Below, one piece after another: positions 36,732 through 45,917 of a stretch of DNA of 64,000 bases (position 1 is its first letter; each line of letters opens with the position of its first letter). The translations under genes were made by a program, and so were the position numbers. Origin of the DNA: Planctomycetota bacterium (GTDB taxonomy: Bacteria; Planctomycetota; UBA1135); assembly GCA_021776795.1 (NCBI GenBank), contig JAJFFC010000014.1, forward strand, positions 186,001 to 250,000, read 5' to 3'. The notes below the pieces were generated by a model. It searched no databases. It was given only the letters and a program-made list of their open reading frames with translations, and was not told the origin of the DNA.

Positions 36732-37661
36732 ATGCTGATCTACTACCACCGTGACTTTGACGGCATGGCCTCTGCTGCCATTCTTGCCGATGCCCTAGAG
36801 GCCACCGGCCGCGAGGAAAATGTGCGCTGGTCTGGCGTGAACTTCGACCGCACCTTGCATTGGGAAGAGTTCGCCATGGGCCAAGAGTTTGCCGTGGTGG
36901 ATTTTCATTACCATCAGCGCGCGAAGTATTGGTTCGACCATCACCCCACGACCTTTCTGACGGCCGAAGATGAAGCCAGCTTCACTCCCGATGATCGGCG
37001 CGCCTTCGATCCAACCTCGCCGTCATGCCCACCGATTGTGTTGCGCCATGCCGCAGAGCACTGGGGCTATCAAGCTCCAGCCCACTTCGAGGAACTCGCG
37101 AAATGGTCCAACATCATTGATGCGGCCCAGTTTCAGTCTGCAGAACAATCGATGTTCGGCTCTGAGCCAGCGATTCGCGTGAGCCGTGCGCTGACTTGCG
37201 CACCGGACTTGAGTTTCCACGACAAGGTGGTGCGCATGATGCGCAAGAAGCCACTGGTCCAGGTCGCCAACGACCCAACCGTGGACCGTTGTTATGAACG
37301 CAGTTGCCGCAACCGCGACAATGCCATCGATAACTTCAATGGCACCATTCGCATGAGTTCGGGAACCGCCTTAATGGCCGATTTACGTAGCCGCAAAATT
37401 CGCCGCGAGCGCTTCGCGCCGTTTTTCCTGCACCCGCATATCTTTTACGCAGTTACGGTGTTGCCCACTCGCGCAGGCGTGCACATTACGGTGGCCAGCA
37501 ACCCATGGAATCGCCCGAAAGAAGGCATTCATCTGGGTGAGTTGCTCAAGAAATATGGTGGCGGCGGTCACGAGGGTGTCGGCGGCTGCAACCCTCCCGA
37601 CGAAGGCACCGCCATGCAATGGGCCGGCGAGCTCTACCGCAAGGTAGAAAACGTGGTGTAG
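36732..37661 (+). CDS. DHH/DHHA1-family phosphoesterase
   Basis: The 309-residue protein has the DHH motif set: HRDFDGMASA (6-15), VVDFHYH (56-61), DHH at 69-71 and the C-terminal DHHA1 glycine motif KYGGGGHEGVGG. The superfamily includes oligoribonucleases (NrnA), c-di-AMP phosphodiesterases and RecJ. The order and short length suggest an NrnA/GdpP-type hydrolase of small nucleotides. The substrate cannot be told here. The start is the ATG at 36732. Earlier in-frame sequence overlaps the preceding gene. Confidence 0.88.
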   Translation: MLIYYHRDFDGMASAAILADALEATGREENVRWSGVNFDRTLHWEEFAMGQEFAVVDFHYHQRAKYWFDHHPTTFLTAEDEASFTPDDRRAFDPTSPSCPPIVLRHAAEHWGYQAPAHFEELAKWSNIIDAAQFQSAEQSMFGSEPAIRVSRALTCAPDLSFHDKVVRMMRKKPLVQVANDPTVDRCYERSCRNRDNAIDNFNGTIRMSSGTALMADLRSRKIRRERFAPFFLHPHIFYAVTVLPTRAGVHITVASNPWNRPKEGIHLGELLKKYGGGGHEGVGGCNPPDEGTAMQWAGELYRKVENVV

Positions 37662-37663
37662 AC

Positions 37664-38710
37664 ATGGACTCACTGCTCGAGCTCCACCCCCATGATTGGC
37701 CGCAACGCTTTGTGGCCTTAGGCGGCAAGCCCTTTCATGGACGCATTGCTGCGCGCTGGGTCTTCCGCCGAGCTGCGCGCAGCTGGCAAGAGATGACCGA
37801 CTTGCCCGAGGCCTTGCGCGAGCGCTTGGAGCAGGAGCAAGCACTGGGAGCCGCCACTCTCGAGGAATTGAGTCGAGCAGAAGATGGCGCGGTCAAAGTC
37901 CTGCTTGGATTGCACGACGGCGCCACGGTCGAAGCCGTCGGTATGCCCGGAACTCAGGGGCGAACGATTTGCCTATCGACTCAGGTTGGCTGCCCGGTGA
38001 AGTGCCAGTTTTGCGCAAGTGGTCTCGATGGATTACAGCGCAATCTGACTCGCGGCGAAATTCTGGAACAGGCGCTTTGGCTGCGCCGAGAGCAAGGCGA
38101 AATCGGGCGCGTCGTGATCATGGGCATGGGCGAAGCTGGCCACAATCTCGACGAGGTGCTCCCCGCCCTAGACGTCCTTATGGACGAGGAAGGCATGGGC
38201 CTTTCTGCCCGACGAATCACCTTGAGCACCGTCGGACCCAAAGGAGCACTCGAGCGCATTGCCGCCTGGGGGCGGTCAGTTTCGCTGGCCTTGTCGGTGC
38301 ATGCCGCACAAGACGAATTGCGTCACGAACTCGTTCCTGGGGTACGCAAACGCCGGCTAGAAGACACGCTCGACGAGGCGGACCGCCTGTTTGCCGCCAA
38401 TGGGCGCGAGTACACGGTCGAATATGTGCTTCTAGAAGGAGTCAACGACCAGCCGCAACAGGCCGAAGCCCTCGCCCGTCGCCTCCGCGGCCGCCGCTGC
38501 CACGTCAACTTGATTCCCTTTAACCCCGTCTCGGAGCTGAACTTCCGCAGGCCGGCACTGGGAGTCCAGGAGGAGTTTCGGAAACGCCTGCGGGAGGCCG
38601 GGCTATCGGTTACCTTGAGGCGGAGCCTGGGCCGGGAAACCGACGCTGCCTGCGGACAACTGCGGCGGCGCTCGATGCCTTCGTCTGGCTCCTCCGTGAC
38701 CGAAGTTTAG
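37664..38710 (+). CDS. rlmN: radical SAM rRNA/tRNA adenine-C2 methyltransferase (RlmN family)
   Basis: RlmN methylates A2503 of 23S rRNA and A37 of some tRNAs. The 348-residue protein has the radical SAM triad CPVKCQFC (Cys 110, 114, 117), the SAM region VVIMGMGEAGHNLDEVL and SVGP-like strand LSTVGPKGALERI. The C-terminal DAACGQL carries the second methyl-transfer Cys. Length is close to the usual 370. The family also contains Cfr, but the chromosomal context fits RlmN. The ATG is 2 nt after the DHH stop. Confidence 0.9.
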   Translation: MDSLLELHPHDWPQRFVALGGKPFHGRIAARWVFRRAARSWQEMTDLPEALRERLEQEQALGAATLEELSRAEDGAVKVLLGLHDGATVEAVGMPGTQGRTICLSTQVGCPVKCQFCASGLDGLQRNLTRGEILEQALWLRREQGEIGRVVIMGMGEAGHNLDEVLPALDVLMDEEGMGLSARRITLSTVGPKGALERIAAWGRSVSLALSVHAAQDELRHELVPGVRKRRLEDTLDEADRLFAANGREYTVEYVLLEGVNDQPQQAEALARRLRGRRCHVNLIPFNPVSELNFRRPALGVQEEFRKRLREAGLSVTLRRSLGRETDAACGQLRRRSMPSSGSSVTEV

Positions 38711-38717
38711 CTCTCCA

Positions 38718-41700
38718 ATGCGCATCCTTTTTCTGCTCCTCGCCACTCTGCTCGGTGGCCTCCTTGGTGGTGGCCCCAGTGGAGGTAAGAATCCGTTCAT
38801 TGAGAAACACCTCGCCTCGGCGAAGCGGCTTCTCGAAGAAGGCAAAGCGGCCGATGCTCGCCTCGAAGTCGAAGCCGCACTCGAGCGCGACGACCAACAT
38901 CTTGGCGCCCTGGAGTTATGGGCCCGAGTCTCGGAAATGGCAGGCGACAAGGACACCGCCGCCTATGCCCTGCATGCTTGGCTGAACTTGGTCGAAGCAG
39001 CCGAGAAATCACCGGTTAGCCGAAAGGACATCAAAGCAATCGAAGAGCGGCTGGAGGCGATTGACTCCGAGGCCGATGGATTCCGCGATCTCACTTCCAG
39101 CTACATCAAAGAATTGTTGAAGCTAGAGAAGGAGCACGAAAAGAAAGGGCGCTTTCACTCCGCCCTGGCCTTGATTGAAGAAGTTCTCCAACTCGATCCG
39201 CGCAACAAAACAGCGCGCCAGCTACAGAAGGATATCCGCCGTAATGGCGCCGCCGATGTCGCCACCGAAGATCTTTATGCCGGCACCGACCCTCTAGCAG
39301 GCGTCGACGCGGAGTGGATTGCCACCGAAGATGCCAAACACCTGGAGTGGGATGACCGCTACAGCAAAGAGACTGAGCACTACCGCATCCACACCAACGC
39401 TGGATACATCATCTTGCAAACGGCCGGGATTGCGATGGACCAAATGAACATGGCCTATCGCCGCTTTTTTCACTACAAGGAAGATGGCGGTGCAGTACCG
39501 AAGATCGACGTCAATGTGTTCAAGAGCCGTGACGAGTACCTAGAGCTCGGCCAAGGCCCGCCAGTGGAATGGAGCGCTGGTCACTTTACAGGCAGTGCCG
39601 TAGAAACCTATGTCGGCGGAACCGGTGGTACCGATGGCATTCGCGGCATGTATTCCACGCTGTTCCACGAAGCGGCGCACCAGTTTGTTTCCTTGACCGG
39701 CAAAGGCGGTGTGCCTGGCTGGCTGAATGAAGCCTATGCCAGTTTCTTCGAAGGCACGACCATTTTGAGCAACGGTACGGTGCGCTGGAATCAGGTCAAC
39801 AACGGTCGCCTGTTTGCTTTGGCTCCACGCCTAGAAGAAGGCTGGATGAGCGACCACACCGATGGCGTACGAGGGAGTGACGGCGATTGGGGCAATCCCA
39901 CCAAGGCACCTAGTCTGCGCATCTTAATTGAGAATGAATACCAATGGGGTCCACCTTGGTACGCACCCACTTGGGGGGTGGTGTATTTCTTGTACAACTA
40001 CCGCGACCCTAACACCGGGATTGCGGTATTGCGCGACCCCCTTCACGATTACTACCTGTCCGGTGCGGCCTCGCGTTCTCTAGACAGCCGCGTGCCGCAT
40101 TTTGAAGAGATTGTGCTGAGCGGCGAAAATGCTCCTGCCAAAACGATCGACGAGCTCAATCCAATCTGGAAGGACTGGCTGCTCACCTTGCGCGATCGCC
40201 AGTTAGGCAAAGAAGGGACTTCGGAAGACCTTTTGCACTACGCGGACTTGGCGCTAGAGCGCGACGACTCTGAGCTCGCCCAGGAACTTCTAGAAGAAGC
40301 CCTGCTCTACTCTCCTGATGACCCCGAAGTCATGTGGAAACTTGCTGGCGTCTTACATGAACTTGGTTTAGATGATCGCGCTTCCGCACAGTATCGCGCC
40401 TTTGCTGCCGAGCTTGAGTTGCGCGGCCGCAACGATGACGAACGCTACGCCAAAGCGCGCAAGCTGATGGAAGAGCTGGACCCCCTTTTCCAGCGCCACA
40501 AGAAACTGAAATTGCGCCTTGGCGTAGAAGGATTAGAGCTGGCCAAGAGTTATCGCAGGCGCGGCATGCCGCGCATGGCCATGGAAATTGCACGACGCAT
40601 GTCTTCGAGCTGGTCGATTCCGGAAGCACTCGAGTTCTACACCGAAGTCGCTCGCGAATCCGGCATCAGTTTGGCGCGGTGGAAAGTTGCCTATAACGAA
40701 CTCACCCTCGATGGCTGGCAGTCCAACAAGTATTACCGCGCCTACGGCAAAATGATCGAGGCCGATGTCGTCAACGATGACTCCATCGAAACCAGCGAAG
40801 GCTCGTTCCAAACCCAGGAACTCGCCGCCGACGTCCTCTTCGATGCCGATTACTCCATCGAGACCGAACTGCGTTTTGGCGCCAAGCCAGGCATGATGGG
40901 CCTGTGCTTCGGCCGCAAAGACGCACGCAATACCCACGCCGTAGTCCTGCACCCCAAGGGCTCACTCGATGTCTCCACCAAAGCTGGTGGCAACTGGCGC
41001 ATTCGCGACCACCAGCAGTTGCCTCTCGAACCTACTTGGCACAAGCTGCGCATCGACGTGGTGACGGCCTCCGATGGCAAGGCTGTCGTCGATATTTACT
41101 TTGACGACCGCTATCTGCGCTCAGTCACGATGCCTCGAGATAGCGTGCGCGGCGCCTTTGGGTTGATTCATGGCACCGGCAGTGGCCACTTCCGTGAAGT
41201 GCGCATTCTGGCCCGCGACCCGCATGACCCAGCTGCACGGATTGAACGTGAACTGGCTCTAGAAGCGCGCGCCGAAGATGAATCGCTGCGTCAGCCGGGC
41301 GCCTTCCAGGGCTTCAACCCTCCGCCGCTCCAAGGCAACGGTGGCGAGTGGATTCAGGGCGAGCCACTGACCATTGCCGAGATGTACGGCAAGCCCATGG
41401 TCATTGCCTTCTGGACGCCGCACCAGGACAAGCTCATCCCGACATCGGCCTACTACGCCAGTTTGGTCGAGGCTTGGGAAATGTTCGGACTAGAGGTGGT
41501 GGTGGTTGCTGGCAATCAGTTCCAAAAAGGTGAAGTGCTCGCTTGGATGGAAGACAACGCCATGGAGGGGGTTCGCGTGCTTTACGACAAATCGCACCGA
41601 TTGTTCCCTCTGTACAACGTGGTTGCGGGAGGCTGGGAGCTGCCACGCATCCTCGTGGTCGACGTCGACGGCACCGTCGCTTGGGAAGGTGACCCCAACT

Positions 41701-42335
41701 TGCATTTGGAAACGGGCTGGGATCCCAACTACCCCATCGCGACCCCCGTCGACCATGCCTTGGAAGACTTAGTCGCAAGTCGGCACCTCCTCGAATTGGT
41801 GGATTTAGGTGCGCGTCTGCCTAAGGCACGCGGCCAATTTGAAGAAGGCAAACTGCGCGAAGCTCTCGGCACCATTCTGCCTTTGGCGGAAATCGATGCC
41901 ACCTTTGATCCACGCGTGCGCGAGGCACGCCAACTGCGCGACGAGATTGAAGCTCTCGGCGCAGAATTGCCGGTTCAGGCAGAGGCCGCCGAACTGGATG
42001 GCTACCCATTGCTTGCCCGTGCCCTACTGTGGAAGGCTGAGGAAGAGTTCCCTGGCACCGGCATCGCCGACCTCAGTTCCTCACGCCGCCGTCGCTTGGA
42101 GCGCACCGGGGATTACCGTGACGCCAAGAAGGCATGGAGCCGCTTGGAACGCGCCGCCAAGGAAGGCGAACGCGGTGGCGATGTCCTCAAAATCGATGGC
42201 TATCTCAGCGAAGCCTCGACCACCAGCACCTGTGCCGAGATTCAGGAGGCCGTCCAAGAATTACGCCGGACCCTAAAAGAGTCCGGCGCAAAGTCCCTGC
42301 GGGCGAGCCTGCAGGAGTTAGAGCCCTCGGTTTAG
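38718..42335 (+). CDS. large secreted gluzincin metalloprotease fusion (TPR, peptidase, laminin-G-like, thioredoxin-like)
   Basis: The 1205-residue protein starts with a signal-like segment MRILFLLLATLLGGLLGG. TPR-like helices follow (about 30-180). A zinc-peptidase domain has FHEAAHQF (His317, Glu318, His321) and NEAYASFFEG (Glu338), typical of gluzincins of the DUF1570 kind. Another TPR stretch covers about 500-640, and a beta-sandwich resembling laminin-G/glycosidase-associated domains about 670-835 (ETELRFGAKPGMMGLCFGR, GLIHGTGSGHFREVRI). A thioredoxin/TlpA-like fold covers about 880-1000 (KPMVIAFWTPHQDKLIP, PRILVVDVDGTVAWEG), but with no CxxC. A helical tail ends the protein. Substrate unknown. 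Confidence 0.8.
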   Translation: MRILFLLLATLLGGLLGGGPSGGKNPFIEKHLASAKRLLEEGKAADARLEVEAALERDDQHLGALELWARVSEMAGDKDTAAYALHAWLNLVEAAEKSPVSRKDIKAIEERLEAIDSEADGFRDLTSSYIKELLKLEKEHEKKGRFHSALALIEEVLQLDPRNKTARQLQKDIRRNGAADVATEDLYAGTDPLAGVDAEWIATEDAKHLEWDDRYSKETEHYRIHTNAGYIILQTAGIAMDQMNMAYRRFFHYKEDGGAVPKIDVNVFKSRDEYLELGQGPPVEWSAGHFTGSAVETYVGGTGGTDGIRGMYSTLFHEAAHQFVSLTGKGGVPGWLNEAYASFFEGTTILSNGTVRWNQVNNGRLFALAPRLEEGWMSDHTDGVRGSDGDWGNPTKAPSLRILIENEYQWGPPWYAPTWGVVYFLYNYRDPNTGIAVLRDPLHDYYLSGAASRSLDSRVPHFEEIVLSGENAPAKTIDELNPIWKDWLLTLRDRQLGKEGTSEDLLHYADLALERDDSELAQELLEEALLYSPDDPEVMWKLAGVLHELGLDDRASAQYRAFAAELELRGRNDDERYAKARKLMEELDPLFQRHKKLKLRLGVEGLELAKSYRRRGMPRMAMEIARRMSSSWSIPEALEFYTEVARESGISLARWKVAYNELTLDGWQSNKYYRAYGKMIEADVVNDDSIETSEGSFQTQELAADVLFDADYSIETELRFGAKPGMMGLCFGRKDARNTHAVVLHPKGSLDVSTKAGGNWRIRDHQQLPLEPTWHKLRIDVVTASDGKAVVDIYFDDRYLRSVTMPRDSVRGAFGLIHGTGSGHFREVRILARDPHDPAARIERELALEARAEDESLRQPGAFQGFNPPPLQGNGGEWIQGEPLTIAEMYGKPMVIAFWTPHQDKLIPTSAYYASLVEAWEMFGLEVVVVAGNQFQKGEVLAWMEDNAMEGVRVLYDKSHRLFPLYNVVAGGWELPRILVVDVDGTVAWEGDPNLHLETGWDPNYPIATPVDHALEDLVASRHLLELVDLGARLPKARGQFEEGKLREALGTILPLAEIDATFDPRVREARQLRDEIEALGAELPVQAEAAELDGYPLLARALLWKAEEEFPGTGIADLSSSRRRRLERTGDYRDAKKAWSRLERAAKEGERGGDVLKIDGYLSEASTTSTCAEIQEAVQELRRTLKESGAKSLRASLQELEPSV

Positions 42336-42342
42336 AGGGCTC
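42321..42342. terminator. hairpin between convergent genes, weak terminator candidate
   Basis: GAGCCCTC (42321-42328) and GAGGGCTC (42335-42342) form a perfect 8-bp stem with a 6-nt loop over the stop codon of the 1205-residue protein gene. It lacks a U-tract on either strand, so it may slow rather than end transcription, or be chance. Confidence 0.3.
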
Positions 42343-42356
42343 GTCACGGGCACGAT

Positions 42357-43688
42357 TTAAATCTGGCCTAAGGTCTTCTCGCTGATTTCCAGGGCGCGAT
42401 CGACGTCGGCCTGGGTCACGGCGAGGTGCGGACGGAAGCGCACAGTGCGGTCTCCACTGCCGAGGCCCATCATGCCGTTTTCCATGGCCTTGGATAGGAA
42501 TTGATCGCGATCACTGCCACTTGGCAGATCGAAAGCCACGATCAAACCTAGGCCGCGCATATTGCTGACGCCGCCGAAGCGACCGGCAATCGCCTTCATG
42601 CCGTCGAGCCAGTACTGGCCTTGGGCTGCTGCGTTGGCGCAAAGGTTTTCATCACGGATGACTTCGAGCACCCGCGTGGCGCGCACCATGTCGACCAAGT
42701 TGCCACCCCAAGTAGAGTTGATGCGGCTCGACTTCTCGAAGCAGTTGTCTGGCACTTCATCGATGCGCGGACCAGCAATGATGCCGCACTGCTGCGACTT
42801 CTTGCCAAAGCTAAACACATCTGGGGTCACGCCATAGTGCTCAAAGGCCCAAGGCTTGCCACTGGCGAAGTAACCGGTTTGCACTTCGTCGAGCAGGAAC
42901 AAGCAGTCATACTTTTCGCAGCGCGCTTGCAGTCCCTGCAAGAACTCCGGACGGAAATGGCGGTCGCCACCTTCGCACTGAATGGTCTCGATTAAGACAC
43001 CGGCGATGTCATCGCCGTGCTCGGCAAAAGCGGCATCGATGTGGGCGAAGCACTCTTCTTCCTTGGCGACGTGAGCGGCCAAATCCGCACCATCGAGTGG
43101 GAACTTGACCGAAGGCGCCGAAACGCGTGGCCAATCAAACTTCGGGAAGTAATCGACCTTGTCTGGCAAGGTGTTAGTCAACGACAAGGTGTAGCCGGAA
43201 CGACCGTGGAAGGCTTTCTCAAAGTGGAGAATCTTGGTGCCGACATCGGCGTCGATTCCTTTGGCACGATTGCGCCGCACCTTCCAGTCAAAGGCAACTT
43301 TGAGCGCATTCTCTACGGCCAAGGCACCGCCTTCGACGAAGAACATGTGCTTGTAGCCTTCGGGTACCGCAACTTCGCCCATGCGCGCGACGAACTCCGC
43401 CATTTCGACGGTGTACAAGTCCGAATTTGCTGGGCGGTTACCGACCACATGATTCAGGCTTTGCAACCAATCTGAATCCAGCAGCGCAGGATGATTCCAA
43501 CCAATCGGGGTGGAACCGAAACAACCGAAGAAGTCGAGGTACTCGCGTCCGCTACTGCTATCGACGAGGTTGGCGCCTTTCGATTTCTCAAGGTCGAGGA
43601 CGACGGGGTATCCGTCGGCCAAAATCCAACGGCGCAACTCTTCGTGCACCTGTTTGGGATCAATCCAATGCTGGGTGGTGGTGGTCAT
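42357..43688 (-). CDS. lat: L-lysine 6-aminotransferase (class III PLP enzyme)
   Basis: Lat moves the epsilon-amino group of lysine to 2-oxoglutarate, giving piperideine-6-carboxylate. The 443 residues read like M. tuberculosis Rv3290c: GCFGSTPIGWNHPAL, VEGGALAVENALKVAFDWK, LHFEKAFHGRSGYTLSLTNT, IETIQCEGGDRHFRPEF, LLDEVQTGYF and FGKKSQQCG with the PLP lysine near residue 297. No lysine catabolism or antibiotic cluster is adjacent, so the role may be lysine breakdown or osmolyte synthesis. A small unknown gene ends 4 nt upstream and is probably cotranscribed. Confidence 0.9.
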   Translation of the reverse strand: MTTTTQHWIDPKQVHEELRRWILADGYPVVLDLEKSKGANLVDSSSGREYLDFFGCFGSTPIGWNHPALLDSDWLQSLNHVVGNRPANSDLYTVEMAEFVARMGEVAVPEGYKHMFFVEGGALAVENALKVAFDWKVRRNRAKGIDADVGTKILHFEKAFHGRSGYTLSLTNTLPDKVDYFPKFDWPRVSAPSVKFPLDGADLAAHVAKEEECFAHIDAAFAEHGDDIAGVLIETIQCEGGDRHFRPEFLQGLQARCEKYDCLFLLDEVQTGYFASGKPWAFEHYGVTPDVFSFGKKSQQCGIIAGPRIDEVPDNCFEKSSRINSTWGGNLVDMVRATRVLEVIRDENLCANAAAQGQYWLDGMKAIAGRFGGVSNMRGLGLIVAFDLPSGSDRDQFLSKAMENGMMGLGSGDRTVRFRPHLAVTQADVDRALEISEKTLGQI

Positions 43689-43692
43689 GTAC

Positions 43693-44172
43693 TTATGGGT
43701 TGGTTACCGGGCCTTGCACCCCAAAGGCAATCGGGGCGAAGTCCGGCGAACCGTTCTCTGTGAACAGAGGATTTTCCTCGACGGTGCCGAGGATAAGAAT
43801 GGGCAAAGGCGCGCTGAGCGCCTGAGTGAGCGCAGGGCTCAAGTTGAGGTGATTAAGCAGGGCAGGTCGGGAATCCTGGCCGCCTAAAACCAGGCAGGCA
43901 CCGCGATCGGTGAGCACCCGAATCGCGACACGCAACTCCTCAGCGGAAAGGTTCTCGATGGGGTCAGCCTTTTCCATGCGCTTTCGTAGCGCTTCCAGAA
44001 AGGCCGCATGGCGGGCTTCCGGGATTAAGGCCAGCACCGGCAGACCGGCGCGCCAATGCTCCTTCCAGTAGGCGTACAAACGCTCTGCCAGCTGTGCCGT
44101 AGGCGCAGTGGAGTCCAGCACGAAGACCTCCCGTGGAGGCGAGCTGGTGGCAGTAGAATGATGCTTGGACAT
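43693..44172 (-). CDS. small protein of unknown function
   Basis: The 159-residue product ([20 protein letters not shown]) looks like an alpha/beta soluble domain with strands VFVLDS, VLALIPE, CLVLGGQ and PILILGT alternating with helices. I recognise no family. An ORF continues upstream to 44409, but that part lies over rnpA and reads as low-complexity Arg-rich shadow, so I start at 44170-44172. This ATG shares CATG with the rnpA start on the other strand. It lies 4 nt before lat. Confidence 0.6.
   Translation of the reverse strand: MSKHHSTATSSPPREVFVLDSTAPTAQLAERLYAYWKEHWRAGLPVLALIPEARHAAFLEALRKRMEKADPIENLSAEELRVAIRVLTDRGACLVLGGQDSRPALLNHLNLSPALTQALSAPLPILILGTVEENPLFTENGSPDFAPIAFGVQGPVTNP
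44154..44159 (+). promoter_or_regulatory. -10-like box TAGAAT before rnpA
   Basis: TAGAAT lies 11 nt before the rnpA ATG at 44171 and 5 nt before an in-frame TTG at 44165. It sits inside the divergent small gene, mirroring the dusB arrangement. Confidence 0.4.
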
Positions 44173-44593
44173 GAGCGAGGGAAACCCTAGCGATCCGAAT
44201 GCCGCGGTGCCGCGGTTGCGCTTTCCGCGCCGTGCCCGCGTGCGTCTGCAGCGCGAGTATGCCCATGTGTATCGGGCGGGTGGCCGCGCAAGGGGCCGCT
44301 TCATTCTAGTCGTTGCCGCCGCTTCCTTGAACCCCCCTCCCAAGGGCCCTGAGCCACGGCTGGGCCTCTCTGTGGGCCGCAAATACCACCGCCATGCCGT
44401 CAAGCGCAATCGCGCCAGACGCGTCCTACGCGAGGCCTTCCGCCTCGCCCGTCCTCACCTCCCCGCCCTCGACTACATATTGATCCCACAAATGGGTCAA
44501 ATGGACTGGAACGCCCAGGAAGTTGCGCGGGAATTGCAGAAATTAGCGGCCAAGGCGCAGCGAAAATACGAGGTCAAATGCGCCGCGTCCTAA
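44171..44593 (+). CDS. rnpA: ribonuclease P protein component
   Basis: RnpA is the small basic protein subunit of RNase P, which trims tRNA 5' ends. The 140-residue protein has the family core: an N-terminal [53 protein letters not shown] (the RNR motif) and LDYILIPQ. Normally rpmH precedes rnpA, but here a minus-strand gene lies upstream and no rpmH is seen. yidD follows with a 16-nt overlap. The ATG at 44171 is preceded in frame by TTG at 44165. Confidence 0.94.
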   Translation: MSEGNPSDPNAAVPRLRFPRRARVRLQREYAHVYRAGGRARGRFILVVAAASLNPPPKGPEPRLGLSVGRKYHRHAVKRNRARRVLREAFRLARPHLPALDYILIPQMGQMDWNAQEVARELQKLAAKAQRKYEVKCAAS

Positions 44594-44826
44594 TCGCCTG
44601 CGTCCGCGGCTACCGCCGTGTCCTCAGCCCCATGCTTGGGGGCAGCAAGTGTCGCTTTACGCCCACTTGCTCGCAATACTCCATCGAAGCCTTGGAAGTT
44701 CATGGCAGCATCAAGGGATTCGCCCTGACCATTTGGCGGCTGTTACGCTGCCAACCGTTGTGCCGTGGTGGCTTTGACCCGGTGCCTCACAAACATAAAC
44801 CAGACCATACGGATTCATGCTCTTAG
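44578..44826 (+). CDS. yidD: membrane protein insertion efficiency factor YidD
   Basis: YidD is a small protein that helps YidC insert membrane proteins. The 82 residues show the family pattern [32 protein letters not shown] text, that is [25 protein letters not shown] and the later [14 protein letters not shown]. The gene overlaps rnpA, as is usual. yidC, its normal next neighbour, is replaced here by a beta-propeller gene whose ATG overlaps the yidD end. Confidence 0.93.
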   Translation: MRRVLIACVRGYRRVLSPMLGGSKCRFTPTCSQYSIEALEVHGSIKGFALTIWRLLRCQPLCRGGFDPVPHKHKPDHTDSCS

Positions 44827-45917
44827 CACTCCTGCTCTTGCCCCCCGCCGCGCAGCAACCTGCGCAAGAAGGTCCCACCCTGCTTGCCCCTGAGAATCAG
44901 GTCGGCGTACCTCAGGGCGAAGCCCTTCGCATGGCGGAAGAGGTGCACTTTGGCGCCATTCGCCGTCTCACCACCGAAGGCGAGAACGCTGAAGGCTACT
45001 TCAGCTGGGGTGGCACGCGTATCACCTACCAAGCCACGATTGGGGATTACCCCTGCGACCAGATTTACGATCTGGATTTGCTGTCGGGGGCACGGCGCTT
45101 GGTCTCGACCGGTACCGGCCGCACCACCTGCAGCTTTTTCATGCCCGATGATCAGGGGATTGTCTTTGCCAGCACCCACGCCGCCGACGATAGCTGCTTG
45201 CCACCCGCCGATTTCTCGCGCGGTTATGTGTGGAAAATTTATCCGCAGTACGACATTTACGTGCGTGACCTCAAGACCTGGGAGCTCAAGCCCTTGGCAC
45301 CTGCCGACGGCTACGACGCCGAAGCCGTGGTTGCCCCCGATGGCAGCAAGATTGTCTTCACGTCTCGCCGCAATGGCGACCTCGACATTTACACCATGAA
45401 CGTCGACGGCTCCGAAGTAAAGCAACTCACCAACGAACTCGGCTATGACGGTGGCCCATTCTTCTCGCCTGATTCGAAGCGCATTGTTTACCGTGCTTAC
45501 TACCCGAAGACGGAGTCGGAGCGTGACAAGTACCAAGCCTTGCTCGACGATGACTCGATTGAGCCGATGGCCTTACAGCTTTACGTCATGGATGCCGATG
45601 GCAGTAACAAAGTGCAGGTCACCGATAACGGCGCCGCCAACTTTGGCCCCTACTGGCACCCGAATGGTCGCCAGATCATTTACTGCTCCAACCAAGAGTC
45701 GGCGTCCGGCCGCGACTTCGATCTATTTTTGATTGGAGACGATGGCAGCAAGAATGAGCGCATCACCTACAACCCGTCCTTTGACGGCTTCCCCATGTTC
45801 AGCGCCGACGGTCGCAACCTAATCTTTGCTTCCAATCGCGCGAACCAATCGCCAGGCGACACCAATCTGTTTATGGCAGAATGGCTCGACGAAGCACAGG
45901 CGCCTAGGCAAGACTAA
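44817..45917 (+). CDS. secreted TolB-like PD40 beta-propeller protein
   Basis: The 366-residue protein starts with a short signal ([14 protein letters not shown]). It consists of WD40-like PD40 blades, seen as repeated strands ending in [17 protein letters not shown] text: [67 protein letters not shown]. Such propellers occur in TolB and in prolyl oligopeptidases. No hydrolase domain is attached. Two Cys pairs in the N-terminal half (YPCDQ, TTCS, DSCLPP) may form disulfides. The last 10 nt of yidD overlap its start. Confidence 0.85.
   Translation: MLLALLLLPPAAQQPAQEGPTLLAPENQVGVPQGEALRMAEEVHFGAIRRLTTEGENAEGYFSWGGTRITYQATIGDYPCDQIYDLDLLSGARRLVSTGTGRTTCSFFMPDDQGIVFASTHAADDSCLPPADFSRGYVWKIYPQYDIYVRDLKTWELKPLAPADGYDAEAVVAPDGSKIVFTSRRNGDLDIYTMNVDGSEVKQLTNELGYDGGPFFSPDSKRIVYRAYYPKTESERDKYQALLDDDSIEPMALQLYVMDADGSNKVQVTDNGAANFGPYWHPNGRQIIYCSNQESASGRDFDLFLIGDDGSKNERITYNPSFDGFPMFSADGRNLIFASNRANQSPGDTNLFMAEWLDEAQAPRQD

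Noticed and set aside
43693..44409. Longer form of the small unknown, starting at 44409
   Set aside because: The extra 79 residues overlie rnpA on the opposite strand and are low-complexity. The ATG at 44172 is preferred.
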